A stretch of 64,000 nt of DNA from an uncultured Eubacterium sp. (GCA_946555345.1 CAMNSS010000010.1:50574-114573); one strand, 5' to 3'; shown: positions 8,104 through 16,730, numbered from the stretch's first letter. Made by a program: numbers and translations. Notes: a model not told the origin generated them from the letters alone.

Positions 8104-8763
8104 TCAGAAATTAAAGCTGTTGACGATTGCCTGGAATAAAAGCTCCCAACCGTTTACCGTCACAAAGAGCAATAACTTAAATGGCAGCGCAATCGTCGCT
8201 GGCGGCAGCATGATCATACCCATGGACATGAGCACGCTGGCAACGATGATATCAATCAGCAAAAATGGAATGAATATCAGAAATCCCGCCATAAACCCTC
8301 TTTTTAGTTCGCTTGTCATGAATGACGGAACTACGATGGAAAGCGGCAGTTCTTCGATATTTTCAGGTTTCTCTACATCCGCCAATTTCGTATAGAGGTT
8401 TACCGAACTCGTTTCCGTCTGCCGCAGCATAAACTGTTTGATCGGGACTTCCGCCCTGTCCAAAGCCTCTTCCTGCGTAACCGTCCCTGCAATGTACGGC
8501 TGATACGCATTTTCATTGATATCATCCACCACAGGGCGCATGATAAACAGCGTCAGGAACAAAGCGATTCCGATTAGCACCATATTCGGGGGCGTTGCCT
8601 GGATTCCCAAGGCCTGCCGCGTAAAAGACAAGATAATGATAATTCTCACAAAAGAGGTCATCATTATCACGATAGACGGCAGTAGCATGACTACCGTCAG
8701 CATCATCAATATTTCTAACGTTGGAACGCTATTCCCATTTATGTTAACCAAAGCGTTATCCAT
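8104..8763 (-). CDS. fliP: Flagellar export gate protein FliP
   Basis: 219 residues. The family signature is clear: SFVRIIIILSFTRQALGIQ near the N-terminus, then AFLIF-like FMAGFLIFIPFLLIDIIVAS and MMLPP-type GMIMLPPATIALPFKLLLF toward the end. Five FliP copies form the core of the export pore. Many FliP proteins carry a cleaved signal peptide; here only a short polar N-terminus precedes the first hydrophobic helix. The start overlaps fliO by 8 bp. Confidence 0.96.
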   Translation of the reverse strand: MDNALVNINGNSVPTLEILMMLTVVMLLPSIVIMMTSFVRIIIILSFTRQALGIQATPPNMVLIGIALFLTLFIMRPVVDDINENAYQPYIAGTVTQEEALDRAEVPIKQFMLRQTETSSVNLYTKLADVEKPENIEELPLSIVVPSFMTSELKRGFMAGFLIFIPFLLIDIIVASVLMSMGMIMLPPATIALPFKLLLFVTVNGWELLFQAIVNSFNF

Positions 8764-9109
8764 TGTTCTTCTTTCCTCTTCCCATCTTGTCCAAAATGTC
8801 CTTAAAGTCTATCGTTGGTTTTTCCTTATTTTCGATAGGCGCCAACGGGATCAAATCATCCTCATCCAGTTCGGACAAAAAAGAAATTTGCGTGCCTGCG
8901 ATCCCAATCAGGAAAAAGCGCGTGCCTATTTGGACAATGGCTGCACTGCGATCTTTTCCCAAGATAAGCTGGTCTTTGATCTGCATACAGCCGGAGCGGG
9001 TTTTTAGCCCCACCCCTTTTCCGATATATTTCGTTGCTATATAAGCAAGGTACAGTATCGCAATAACGATGATCAGCGTACCGATTGCTGTCAGCATTCC
9101 TCTCATCAT
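8756..9109 (-). CDS. fliO: Flagellar export accessory protein FliO
   Basis: 117 residues from the ATG at 9109-9107. The TAGGTGAG just upstream includes the fliY stop codon and serves as ribosome site; an upstream in-frame extension would overlap fliY and is unlikely. One N-terminal transmembrane helix (about residues 6-25) is followed by a small basic/beta domain with MQIKDQLILGKDRSAAIVQIG. FliO is poorly conserved and helps assemble FliP. The assignment rests on this architecture and on its position between fliY and fliP. Confidence 0.87.
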   Translation of the reverse strand: MMRGMLTAIGTLIIVIAILYLAYIATKYIGKGVGLKTRSGCMQIKDQLILGKDRSAAIVQIGTRFFLIGIAGTQISFLSELDEDDLIPLAPIENKEKPTIDFKDILDKMGRGKKNNG

Positions 9110-9117
9110 AAGCTCAC

Positions 9118-10611
9118 CTATGCTTCTACTTCCAGTTCTTCCTGGATAATCTCCGTAATCCTCACGCCGAAATTGTCTTCGACAACAACGACGTCGCCCT
9201 TGGCGATGCACTGCCCGTTTACGAAGACATCCACCTGTTCGCCGGCTAGCTTATTCAGCACGATCAGGGAGCCTTTGTTAAATTCTAAAATATCCTTTAC
9301 GAGCGTCTTGGTCCTGCCGATCTCGACCGAAACATCGAGCGGAACGCCCATGATCAGATCCAAGTTAGCATCTGGGTCTGCGCTCCCGTCGCTTTCCGTC
9401 AAATTATGCTGCGGCATCGTCCCTACCTTGATCTGCTTCGGGGCAGCCGCTGTTTTGTGCATATTCTTGAGCTGTTCCAGTTCCTGCTGCTGCAGCTCCA
9501 TCTGCTGGCGCATCATCTCCATCATTTGCTGCATCATCGCAACGCTTGCTGTATCCATCGATACGGCGGCTACAGGAGCTGATGCCTGTACAGGTGCAGC
9601 AGGAACCGCTGCCGCTGCTGCTGGAGCAGAAGCCATTGCAGGCCCAGGAGCAGCCACTGTGGGGGAGGGGGTAGAGGACGCCGCCTCCGGCTCTGCCGCT
9701 GCTGGAGCTGCCGGCGCAACTTCAGCCTCTGCGCCGCCTGCCTCCGCCAGCAATTTATTGATCGCATCCTGGTCGAGGACGCCTCCATCGCCGCCCCCGG
9801 CTGTTGCTGCCGTCTCCGGCTCTGCCGCTGTAGCAGTTTCCGGCGCAGCTCCGCTCTCCGGGCCGCCGCCTGCGCCTGCTAACAGTTTATTGATCGCATC
9901 CTGGTCGAGGACGCCTCCATCGCCGCCTCCGGCTGTTGCCGCCGCCTCCGGCTCTGCCGCCGCTTCAGCTTCCGGGGCAGCTCCTGCTTTATCATCTTCA
10001 GGAAGTGTTCCTTCAGGGAAAAATCCGGATACCAATTCTTTTGCAAGCGGAATCGGCATAACGTGAAGGAACTCACTTTCCATTTCATCTCCGATTTTCA
10101 GGTTAAACCGGATCACCACCATAGGTTCGCGTTCCGCAAAATACTTGTTTTTAAAGTCTTCCGAATCGTCAACCTCAAAAGCAATCGGTGTGGAAATGTT
10201 AACCGTCCTGGACAATAATTCAGCCAGGGCTGTCGCTGACGAACCCATCATCTGGTTCATGATTTCGCAGACAGCGCTTAAATTCATCTCGTTGAGTTCA
10301 AATTCTTCATCCGGGATTTCCATTCCCATCATCCGTTCAACGATGATTTTGACGTCTGACCGTTTCAGAAGCATCACGTTGTTTCCGGTAATGCCTTCCA
10401 CATACGTGATTTCCACGCCGACCGCAGGTTCAAGATTGGAAAACTCAAACTCGTCTATGCTCTTAATTTCCACAATGGGCGTCGTGATATCCACCCTGGC
10501 ATTAAGCATAGTCGAGGCCGCTGTGGCCGACGAGCCCAAGCTTATATTCATAATTTCGCCGATCGCATCTATTTCCATAGGTGAGATCTTATTTGTTCCA
10601 TTCTTTGCCAT
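9118..10611 (-). CDS. fliY: Flagellar motor switch phosphatase FliY (FliN-type) with duplicated CheY-docking-like linker
   Basis: 497 residues in three parts. Residues 1-200 form a CheC-like CheY-P phosphatase domain with both sites intact: Asp15/Glu19/Asn22 with a proline 23 residues on, and a second S-x3-E-x2-N in LSAVCEIMNQM. Residues about 210-400 are an Ala/Pro/Glu-rich linker holding two copies of GVLDQDAINKLL, 44 residues apart. The last 90 residues are the FliN/SpoA domain (MGVPLDVSVEIGRTKTLVKD) that sits in the C-ring. In Bacillus FliY the docking peptide is N-terminal and single; here it is internal and doubled. Confidence 0.95.
   Translation of the reverse strand: MAKNGTNKISPMEIDAIGEIMNISLGSSATAASTMLNARVDITTPIVEIKSIDEFEFSNLEPAVGVEITYVEGITGNNVMLLKRSDVKIIVERMMGMEIPDEEFELNEMNLSAVCEIMNQMMGSSATALAELLSRTVNISTPIAFEVDDSEDFKNKYFAEREPMVVIRFNLKIGDEMESEFLHVMPIPLAKELVSGFFPEGTLPEDDKAGAAPEAEAAAEPEAAATAGGGDGGVLDQDAINKLLAGAGGGPESGAAPETATAAEPETAATAGGGDGGVLDQDAINKLLAEAGGAEAEVAPAAPAAAEPEAASSTPSPTVAAPGPAMASAPAAAAAVPAAPVQASAPVAAVSMDTASVAMMQQMMEMMRQQMELQQQELEQLKNMHKTAAAPKQIKVGTMPQHNLTESDGSADPDANLDLIMGVPLDVSVEIGRTKTLVKDILEFNKGSLIVLNKLAGEQVDVFVNGQCIAKGDVVVVEDNFGVRITEIIQEELEVEA
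9754..9941. repeat. Two direct repeats (132-bp period) inside fliY
   Basis: Two nearly identical segments, each starting TTTATTGATCGCATCCTGGT (at 9754 and 9886), extend for more than 80 bp. The period of 132 bp equals 44 codons, so the duplication keeps the frame and doubles the LDQDAINKLL peptide of the FliY linker. Confidence 0.9.
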
Positions 10612-10645
10612 GTGACAATACTACCCTTCCATTCCAGTTCTATAC

Positions 10646-11089
10646 TTACTTGCCAACATCCAGAGCCTTTTGTGCCATGAGCTTGACCGCATTGTATGCG
10701 GTAATGTTCGCCTCATATGCCCTGGTCGCTGCCATGCTGTCTGTCATTTCCTTGATCATATCGATATTTGGTATCCTGACATATCCATTCTCGTCTGCAT
10801 CGGGATGCTCCGGATCGTAAACTGCCTTTAGCTCGGTCTCATCGTCTATGATGGCAGCCGCCCTTACGCCAGCATTCGTCCCAATGGATTTTCCTGCCAT
10901 AGTCGTGCTCAATACATCATGAAAAGAGTTATTCTTTGCCTGAAGCACTACCATCTTCCTGCGATATGGGCCGCCTGATTCTGTTCGCGTCGTTTCGATA
11001 TTTGCAATATTTTCCGCAACAACATCCAGTCTCATTCTCTGTGCCGTCATGCCTGACGCGCTAATGTTCAATGAACTTAAAAACGACAT
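10646..11089 (-). CDS. flgC: Flagellar proximal rod protein FlgC (displaced gene)
   Basis: 147 residues, the normal FlgC size. The N-terminus LNISASGMTAQRMRLDVVAE is the rod helix, and the C-terminal half has the FlgC hallmarks YDPEHPDADENGYVRIPN and ATRAYEANITAYNAVK. FlgC forms the proximal rod together with FlgB. The usual order is flgB-flgC-fliE, but here the gene lies 13 kb downstream between cheY and fliY with its own AAGGAGG site, and flgB is followed directly by fliE. Confidence 0.95.
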   Translation of the reverse strand: MSFLSSLNISASGMTAQRMRLDVVAENIANIETTRTESGGPYRRKMVVLQAKNNSFHDVLSTTMAGKSIGTNAGVRAAAIIDDETELKAVYDPEHPDADENGYVRIPNIDMIKEMTDSMAATRAYEANITAYNAVKLMAQKALDVGK

Positions 11090-11119
11090 AATATGCCTCC
11101 TTATAGTCTGTGCTTTCGC

Positions 11120-11479
11120 CTATCCTACGATAGAGCTCACTGTTTTCAGGACGCGGTCAGGCTTAAACGGTTTTACGATAAAGTCCTTTGCACCGGATTT
11201 AATCGCATCGATAACCATGCTTTCCTGGCCCATTGCAGAACACATGACAACATTTGCCGACGGGTTAATTCCCTTAATTTCCTTCAATGCTTCCAGGCCA
11301 TCCTTGTTCGGCATCGTAATATCCATGATAACCAGGTCCGGTGAAATTTCCTTGAATTTTTCTACCGCATCCGCACCATCGACCGCCTCCGTTACATCGT
11401 CATACCCGCCCTTGTTCAGGGTATCCTTCACCATCATCCGCATGAAAGCCGCATCGTCAACAATTAATATCTTCGCCAT
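11120..11479 (-). CDS. cheY: Chemotaxis response regulator CheY
   Basis: 119 residues, a single receiver domain. The phosphorylation pocket is complete: Asp8 and Asp9, phospho-acceptor Asp53 (VIMDITMP), Ser81 in place of the common Thr, and Lys103 (VKPFKP). CheY-P binds FliM to change motor behaviour. Dephosphorylation would come from CheC and FliY, both encoded in this block. The gene lies between fliM and the displaced flgC. Confidence 0.96.
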   Translation of the reverse strand: MAKILIVDDAAFMRMMVKDTLNKGGYDDVTEAVDGADAVEKFKEISPDLVIMDITMPNKDGLEALKEIKGINPSANVVMCSAMGQESMVIDAIKSGAKDFIVKPFKPDRVLKTVSSIVG

Positions 11480-11520
11480 GATTTTACCTCTTTCTTTTTT
11501 TATTTTAGATTAACTTTCTA

Positions 11521-12600
11521 TCATTCATTAGCCTGCTCCGCTTGATCGGAAGCAACATCCGACGCTTCTGCATCTTCCGGCTGCTGGTTTTCCTCATCCT
11601 CTTCGGAGTCGATTCGTTTCTGTATCTTAATGGCAACGCTCTTTTTATGAATCCCCACGTTACCCGTAAACCAAGGTTCTTCGTCTACAAATACCGATAC
11701 AGGCGTGTTCTTCGGTTTATTCAAGTCAAGCACATCGCCCACTTTCAAGCCGTATACATCCCGCAAGCTGACCTTTGCGTCGCCCAAATCTGCACTGACC
11801 GTAAGGGCGGAGTCTTTGATCTTCTGCATGATCGCAGCCCTTGCCCGGTCGGCATCCTGTGTGTATTCGCTTTGCGTACTCTTCCGCTTGTCTATGATCG
11901 AGAAAATGTTCGCCAGCAAATTACCCGGTATGCATACGCTGATCAAGCCATCGACTTGATCCATCCGCACTTTCAGCATAACGATCACGACTGTTTCATC
12001 TAAGCTGATATCCTGGAAAAGGCTCGGATTTTCTTCCAGCCTGGTCTCGCCCAAGGACAGCTTGATGTAGTTATTCCAAGCATCTCCGGTCGCCCCCAAA
12101 ACGTAATCCATAACCCTCTGGTACAAACTCAGTTCAATGTCCGTATAGGTATACGATGCATCGATATCCATATCATTTCCCAAACCTCCCAGCATTCTGT
12201 CTATCATATTTACCATGAGGATTTGATTGATATGAACGATCATCGGCGGGTTTTTTGCTTCATCAGGCAGCTTTAGGTTAGACAACATGATAATATCGCT
12301 GTCGCTAAGGCCGTTGCTGAACTCATAATACCGCTGTTCTTCTACAGCCAGTACCTCGATTTCACTGCTGACCCGCAGGATCGCATTCAGCCTGGAAGAA
12401 ACGATTCTGGCATAATTTTCATAAATGCCCTGCACCATTTTCAATTTGTCTTTGGTAAATTTCTTCGGGCTATAGAAGTCGTATTTCTTGTATTCCGGCT
12501 TCTTTTCTGCCTGCTTTTCTTCCTGTTCGCCATCGGAACCGCTGCCCTGCATGGAATTCAGTAATGCGTCAATCTGACTTTGTGATAATACTTCAGCCAT
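11521..12600 (-). CDS. fliM: Flagellar motor switch protein FliM
   Basis: 359 residues. The N-terminus carries the CheY-P docking peptide LSQSQIDALLNSM (residues 5-17). A CheC-like middle domain follows, without the CheC catalytic E-x2-N pair. The C-terminal SpoA domain (about 265-330) joins FliY/FliN in the C-ring. The end is an acidic tail. fliL, commonly just upstream of fliM, is absent: only 67 bp separate fliM from motB. Confidence 0.96.
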   Translation of the reverse strand: MAEVLSQSQIDALLNSMQGSGSDGEQEEKQAEKKPEYKKYDFYSPKKFTKDKLKMVQGIYENYARIVSSRLNAILRVSSEIEVLAVEEQRYYEFSNGLSDSDIIMLSNLKLPDEAKNPPMIVHINQILMVNMIDRMLGGLGNDMDIDASYTYTDIELSLYQRVMDYVLGATGDAWNNYIKLSLGETRLEENPSLFQDISLDETVVIVMLKVRMDQVDGLISVCIPGNLLANIFSIIDKRKSTQSEYTQDADRARAAIMQKIKDSALTVSADLGDAKVSLRDVYGLKVGDVLDLNKPKNTPVSVFVDEEPWFTGNVGIHKKSVAIKIQKRIDSEEDEENQQPEDAEASDVASDQAEQANE

Positions 12601-12667
12601 ATCTTAGCCACCACCTCCCATGCTTTCTCCTCTGATATCCATAATCTAAAATGCCTTTCTATTAAAA

Positions 12668-13435
12668 CTACTGCACTGCATCAGCGCCGTAGATTTCTTC
12701 ATAATACTCTGACAGGCTCTTTTGCGACGCGCCGTTTTGCAAAATCAGGATTTCTGCGCGCCTGTTCTTCTCACGCCCCTCCGCCGTATCAAAGGTTGCG
12801 ATCGGATGGAACTGCCCATAGCCCTCATGGATCATGAACGCCGGGTCCATCAAATTAAGGCTCTGCAAATATATGACTACGTTAGCGGAACGGTCCGCCG
12901 ACAGGATCCTGTCCTTCTGCAAGTCTACCGCAGCATCCGGGTTCGCCTGCGTGGTATGCCCCATGACGTGGATCTCCTTGACAACATCGGCCTCAACCGC
13001 AGGCTTTGTCGCCCTCACAAATCCATCGAGAACCACCTTGCCTTCATCCCGCAACACGGGACTGTCCCCATCGAAGAAAATGCTGTCCCGGAAGGTGATA
13101 AACTGATAATCCTTTCCTTTGTGTATCGTGACCTGGTCTGCGACATCGGCTTTCTCCATTTCTTCTGACAGCGCTTCGTAAAGCTGGTCAAATGCTTCAT
13201 CGGACTGTATGCTCCCCGGCACGGTTTCTTCACCCGGTTCGATATCTTGATCCTGCACGACTTGGCTGACATTGTCCACGTTAGGGTTCATGCTTCTTAC
13301 GAGATTCTCCCACTTAACCTGGTCGATGGTGGAAATACTATACAGGAGGACGAAAAAGCACAGGAGCAGGGTAACCATGTCACCGTATGTATCCATCCAG
13401 TTGGCTCCGCCGCCGGATTTTTTTCTGCGCTTCAT
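12668..13435 (-). CDS. motB: Flagellar stator protein MotB
   Basis: 255 residues: a basic N-terminus, one transmembrane helix with the essential proton-binding aspartate at Asp19 (TYGDMVTLLLCFFVLLYS), and a C-terminal OmpA-like peptidoglycan-binding domain with HVMGHTTQANP and RSANVVIYLQ. MotB anchors MotA to the wall. The window alone does not show whether protons or sodium ions are used. It follows motA after 28 bp. Confidence 0.96.
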   Translation of the reverse strand: MKRRKKSGGGANWMDTYGDMVTLLLCFFVLLYSISTIDQVKWENLVRSMNPNVDNVSQVVQDQDIEPGEETVPGSIQSDEAFDQLYEALSEEMEKADVADQVTIHKGKDYQFITFRDSIFFDGDSPVLRDEGKVVLDGFVRATKPAVEADVVKEIHVMGHTTQANPDAAVDLQKDRILSADRSANVVIYLQSLNLMDPAFMIHEGYGQFHPIATFDTAEGREKNRRAEILILQNGASQKSLSEYYEEIYGADAVQ

Positions 13436-13463
13436 GATACAGCCACTTCCTTTCCCCTACGCA

Positions 13464-14351
13464 TTATTTTTCTTTCTTCTTTTTCTTTTTCTTCTTTCCG
13501 TCGCCGTCGCCTTCTAAGCCTAAAAGCAGGGCCTGCTGCTTGGTCGCAAGCGAGGATACGAGGCGTTCTTTCAGGGAATTCGGGTTATCTCCCGCCTGAA
13601 TGCCGAGAACGCCGTCCACAATGATCTGCCTGTACAGGATTTCTTCATTGTTCCGCAGTTCCAATTTTTTGCCGATCGGGTTAAAAAACAAGTTTGCAAG
13701 GATACATCCATACAGCGTTGTAATCAGCGCTACGCTCATATTTGTCCCCAATGCGTCAGAACCGCCTTCGTCCAGGTTCATGGATTTCAGCATATTGATC
13801 AATCCAACTAGCGTCCCGATCATGCCGAATGCCGGCGCACAGGAAGAACCGGTAAACCAAAGAGCCGATTCCTCATCGTGCCGGGCCGCCATGCTTTCGA
13901 TTTCAGCTTCCAAAATTTCTTTCACGGTCTCGGCTTCCACCGCGTCTATTACAAGCATTATGCTTCTCTTATAAAAGGGGTCTTCTAGCTGGTTTGCCTG
14001 TTCTTCCAATGCCAGAAGGCCGTTTTTTCTTGCTGTTTGCGCAAAGTCGATCAGAGAATCGATCAGCGGGCCGGGATCGTACTTATTGGCCTGAATGCTT
14101 ATTTTCAAATGCTTCGGAATTTTCTTCAGCATGCTCAATGGATAGCTGGCAATGATTGCGCCGACAACGCCGCCGAGCACGATGAATACGCTGGATGCAC
14201 TCCACATATTCATCAGGCTTCCGCTGAGCAAACAGCCTACTATGATAACAGCAAAACCGAACACGATGCCTAGTATCGTCGTAATATCAAGACCGCCGCT
14301 TTTGCCCTTGCCTTTTCCTTTGTCTTCCTTTGATTTCTTCTCTTTCGCCAT
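13464..14351 (-). CDS. motA: Flagellar stator protein MotA
   Basis: 295 residues with four membrane helices: two near the N-terminus (about 24-75) and two around 175-225. Between them lies the cytoplasmic loop that contacts FliG. The conserved GSSCAPAFGMIGTLVGLINML segment of the third helix is present. A Lys-rich tail ends the protein. MotA and MotB together make the ion channel that drives rotation. It follows flbD after 9 bp and precedes motB. Confidence 0.96.
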   Translation of the reverse strand: MAKEKKSKEDKGKGKGKSGGLDITTILGIVFGFAVIIVGCLLSGSLMNMWSASSVFIVLGGVVGAIIASYPLSMLKKIPKHLKISIQANKYDPGPLIDSLIDFAQTARKNGLLALEEQANQLEDPFYKRSIMLVIDAVEAETVKEILEAEIESMAARHDEESALWFTGSSCAPAFGMIGTLVGLINMLKSMNLDEGGSDALGTNMSVALITTLYGCILANLFFNPIGKKLELRNNEEILYRQIIVDGVLGIQAGDNPNSLKERLVSSLATKQQALLLGLEGDGDGKKKKKKKKEK

Positions 14352-14360
14352 GTTCTGATC

Positions 14361-14561
14361 CTAAGCCTCCAATTTACTTTGTACAAATGAAGAACGGAAA
14401 AATTCTATAACCTTACGCCTTACCTCGTCGCGGGATTCCATCACAATATGAAACGTCCCGTTCATCATGATAATCTTGGATTCCGGTATTGATTCAACCA
14501 TCTCAATCTGCAATGCATTGATCAATAAAGGCTCTCCATTAAGCTTCGTAAGTTCAACCAC
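14361..14561 (-). CDS. flbD: Flagellar protein FlbD (GTG start)
   Basis: 66 residues from the GTG at 14561-14559, which has AAGGAGG 8 bases upstream. The longer reading frame to 14621 would add 20 residues encoded by an intercistronic hairpin, so it is not used. The sequence is typical: VELTKLNGEPLLINALQIE, then KIIMMNGTFHIVMES and a basic C-terminal helix. FlbD genes usually sit between flgE and motA, as here. Its biochemical role is not well established. Confidence 0.88.
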   Translation of the reverse strand: MVELTKLNGEPLLINALQIEMVESIPESKIIMMNGTFHIVMESRDEVRRKVIEFFRSSFVQSKLEA

Positions 14562-14579
14562 TTCCGTTTCCTCCTTTTC

Positions 14580-14617
14580 AGGCAGAGCCGCCCGCGCCTG
14601 CGGGCGGCCTTCTGCCT
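14580..14617. promoter_or_regulatory. Strong intercistronic hairpin between flgE and flbD
   Basis: An inverted repeat with arms AGGCAGA/TCTGCCT and CCGCCCGC/GCGGGCGG around a GCCT loop gives about 15 pairs with a small bulge. No T-run follows, so it is not a classic terminator. It lies just before the flbD ribosome site and just after the flgE stop. An RNA processing or stability role is possible. Confidence 0.7.
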
Positions 14618-14638
14618 GCATTACATCAGATTGCTTTT

Positions 14639-15655
14639 TTATCGCTTCATATTAACCAGCTCTGCCAGCATTTCATCCGTAACGGTAATCATCTTCGTGT
14701 TGGCCTGATATCCTCTCTGTGTCGTAATCATCGTAGCGATTTCATTCGCAAGGTCAACGTTGGCCATTTCCAGATATCCGCTGAGGATTTTGCCAACTGC
14801 ATCCGAGCCTGCTTCCTCGGCTTCAACCGTTCCAGCGTTCGGACCGACAGTGTAAAGGTAACCCTGATCCTGCTCCAGGCCATTCGGATTCTGCACGTTG
14901 GCTACTGCAATCTTACCCAGCGTATACGGCTTACTATCCTTGGTGATGCCGACGATCGTACCGTCCGTGCCGATGGTGTAAGACATGAATTCACCTCTGT
15001 CTCCAGTATCGTTTAAGTCTACCGTACCCGTTCCCGTAGCGCCGGTCGGTGAACCGATCATTCCCGTCTGCGTGTTCGAATTATTGATTTCTGCTGCACT
15101 CGGGATTCTGAGCGGGGTCAACTGGGTCGTATCAAACTCAGCTTCAGCCAGCGTGCTGCCATCCGGTCCTGGTGTGGCCAGGGTCGTCTGCCCTACATTG
15201 GTACATGCATATCCATACACGTAATTTCCCTGGTCGTCCACAAGGAAACCGTTGCTGTCCACGCTGAAAATGCCGACCCTTGACAGCGATACGCCATCGT
15301 TAGCGATATTCTGAACATTTTCATGGAATGGTCCCACGATAAAAAATGACGGACCATTGATCATGCAGTGCAGCCCATTTCCGGTCGGACTCCAGCTCCC
15401 TGTCGTAAAGTCAGTGGAAATCGAAGACATATTTACACCAAAACCCAGCTGGGAGGTGTTCATTCCGCCAGAATAACCATTGACATTATATCCTTTGCCG
15501 CCCTGCATCCTGTTCTGGTACATCGCATCGGAAAAGTTAGCGCTTCTGGTCTTAAAACCCCACGTATTCACATTCGCAATGTTGTTACTGATTACGTCCA
15601 TCCTGGACTGATGCGTCTTGAGTCCTGCGATGGCCGCGAACATTGATTTAACCAT
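14639..15655 (-). CDS. flgE: Flagellar hook protein FlgE
   Basis: 338 residues. The N-terminus has MFAAIAGLKTHQSRMDVISN followed by NIANVNTWGFK. The middle has GLHCMINGPSFFIV and an SVDSNGFLVDDQGNYVYGYA segment. The C-terminus has SGYLEMANVDLANEIATMIT and TQRGYQANTKMITVTDEML, the hook/rod C-terminal helix. It is shorter than many FlgE proteins because the surface-exposed middle domain is small. About 130 copies build the hook. Strong hairpins lie on both sides of the gene. Confidence 0.94.
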   Translation of the reverse strand: MVKSMFAAIAGLKTHQSRMDVISNNIANVNTWGFKTRSANFSDAMYQNRMQGGKGYNVNGYSGGMNTSQLGFGVNMSSISTDFTTGSWSPTGNGLHCMINGPSFFIVGPFHENVQNIANDGVSLSRVGIFSVDSNGFLVDDQGNYVYGYACTNVGQTTLATPGPDGSTLAEAEFDTTQLTPLRIPSAAEINNSNTQTGMIGSPTGATGTGTVDLNDTGDRGEFMSYTIGTDGTIVGITKDSKPYTLGKIAVANVQNPNGLEQDQGYLYTVGPNAGTVEAEEAGSDAVGKILSGYLEMANVDLANEIATMITTQRGYQANTKMITVTDEMLAELVNMKR

Positions 15656-15722
15656 ATTAAACTACTTCCTTTCTCTGTTCTCTTTCGTCTCATTCCGAAA
15701 GAACTTGCCTTTTGCCGCTTCT

Positions 15723-15745
15723 GCCCAAGCCAATCGGGCTTGGGC
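15723..15745. promoter_or_regulatory. Strong intercistronic hairpin upstream of flgE
   Basis: A perfect 9-bp inverted repeat, GCCCAAGCC and GGCTTGGGC, with a 5-base loop, lies in the 114-bp gap between the TIGR02530-type gene and flgE. No T-run follows in the direction of transcription. Confidence 0.65.
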
Positions 15746-15769
15746 GTTCGCCTCCATAATATGGTCCGG

Positions 15770-16165
15770 CTACATTAAAACGGCGCTGTCGATGTTTGTA
15801 AAAATATTGTTTTTCATTTCCTGTTCCGTCATGGTCGTTACCACGATATTGTTCGGAACATTCACGATAAATGCACCTTGCGCACCAATGACAACCGTGT
15901 CCTTTGCGCCTTTTTCGCGTGCTTTTGCAACCGCCTGGTTAAGGCTGTTCATCATGTCGGGGGAAACTTCAATGCCCCTCTGCTGAATGCGCATCTCCGC
16001 ATGCCGGGAGAACTGCACGCCTGTTTCCTTGTGGATCTCCTGCTGCATCAATCCGGCAAATGTGCTGCCTGCGGGCTTTCCCTTTTGAAGCGCCGCATTA
16101 TGCTGAAGCCTGAGCGTCTGGGCATCTGTCATCTGTGGTAATTTCTTTATCGTCATAACGTCCAC
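15770..16165 (-). CDS. Flagellar operon protein, TIGR02530 type
   Basis: 131 residues. The pattern KETGVQFSRHAEMRIQQRGI, then DMMNSLNQAVAKAREKGAKD and NIVVTTM, matches the small flagellar operon protein found between flgD and flgE in many Firmicutes. Its function is unknown; it has no signal peptide or membrane segment. It stands 15 bp after flgD, exactly in the usual place. Confidence 0.85.
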   Translation of the reverse strand: MDVMTIKKLPQMTDAQTLRLQHNAALQKGKPAGSTFAGLMQQEIHKETGVQFSRHAEMRIQQRGIEVSPDMMNSLNQAVAKAREKGAKDTVVIGAQGAFIVNVPNNIVVTTMTEQEMKNNIFTNIDSAVLM

Positions 16166-16180
16166 ACTTTCTTCTTTTCC

Positions 16181-16681
16181 CTATTTATTATCTGGTTGCT
16201 GTTCATCCGGCTTCTGCTCGTTATCGTTGTTATTATCGTTATTTGATGCATCATCCTTTTCCGGTACTTCCCCCACTGCCACAATCTGGCTCAATGAATA
16301 CGATTTACCGTCCATGATAACGAGCGGATTGTCTCCTAGCACCACGCCTGATATCACGCCTTTCTTATCGCCCGTGTACTTGCCGTCCATATCTACTTCC
16401 GCAATGGTAACTTGCTTTCCTACCAGGGAAGCTGCGTAAGACGTCGTATTGGTATATGACATATTGGTGATCGCCTGGATCATCTGGCTCTGGATCATTG
16501 TGGCCATCATCTCGCTGGTATCCGCCGGGTTATTCATATCCTGGTACTGGAGCTGTGCCGCCATAAGCTTGTAAAAATCATTTATGGTCAGTTCCGTGCT
16601 GTTTTTTTTGCTCTCCTGCTTTTTTTGAATTTCCTTTTGGATTAAAAAGTCTTGGCTCGGAAGGCCTTCTACTGCTGCCAT
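16181..16681 (-). CDS. flgD: Flagellar hook capping protein FlgD
   Basis: 166 residues. The N-terminal half holds the conserved FlgD core (LTINDFYKLMAAQLQYQDMN, then MMATMIQSQMIQAITNMS). A small beta domain follows, and the end is a low-complexity Asn/Asp/Gln-rich tail. FlgD caps the growing hook and is replaced by FlgK. At 166 residues it is shorter than enterobacterial FlgD (about 230), as often in Clostridia. Confidence 0.93.
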   Translation of the reverse strand: MAAVEGLPSQDFLIQKEIQKKQESKKNSTELTINDFYKLMAAQLQYQDMNNPADTSEMMATMIQSQMIQAITNMSYTNTTSYAASLVGKQVTIAEVDMDGKYTGDKKGVISGVVLGDNPLVIMDGKSYSLSQIVAVGEVPEKDDASNNDNNNDNEQKPDEQQPDNK

Positions 16682-16730
16682 TTTCTCATCTCTCCTTTCC
16701 TCATCGTTTTCCCATGGCTAGGCCGCCGGG

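Noticed and set aside
9173..10066. 297-codon plus-strand frame over fliY
   Set aside because: It is the complement of the GC-rich Ala/Pro/Glu linker of fliY and has no family features.
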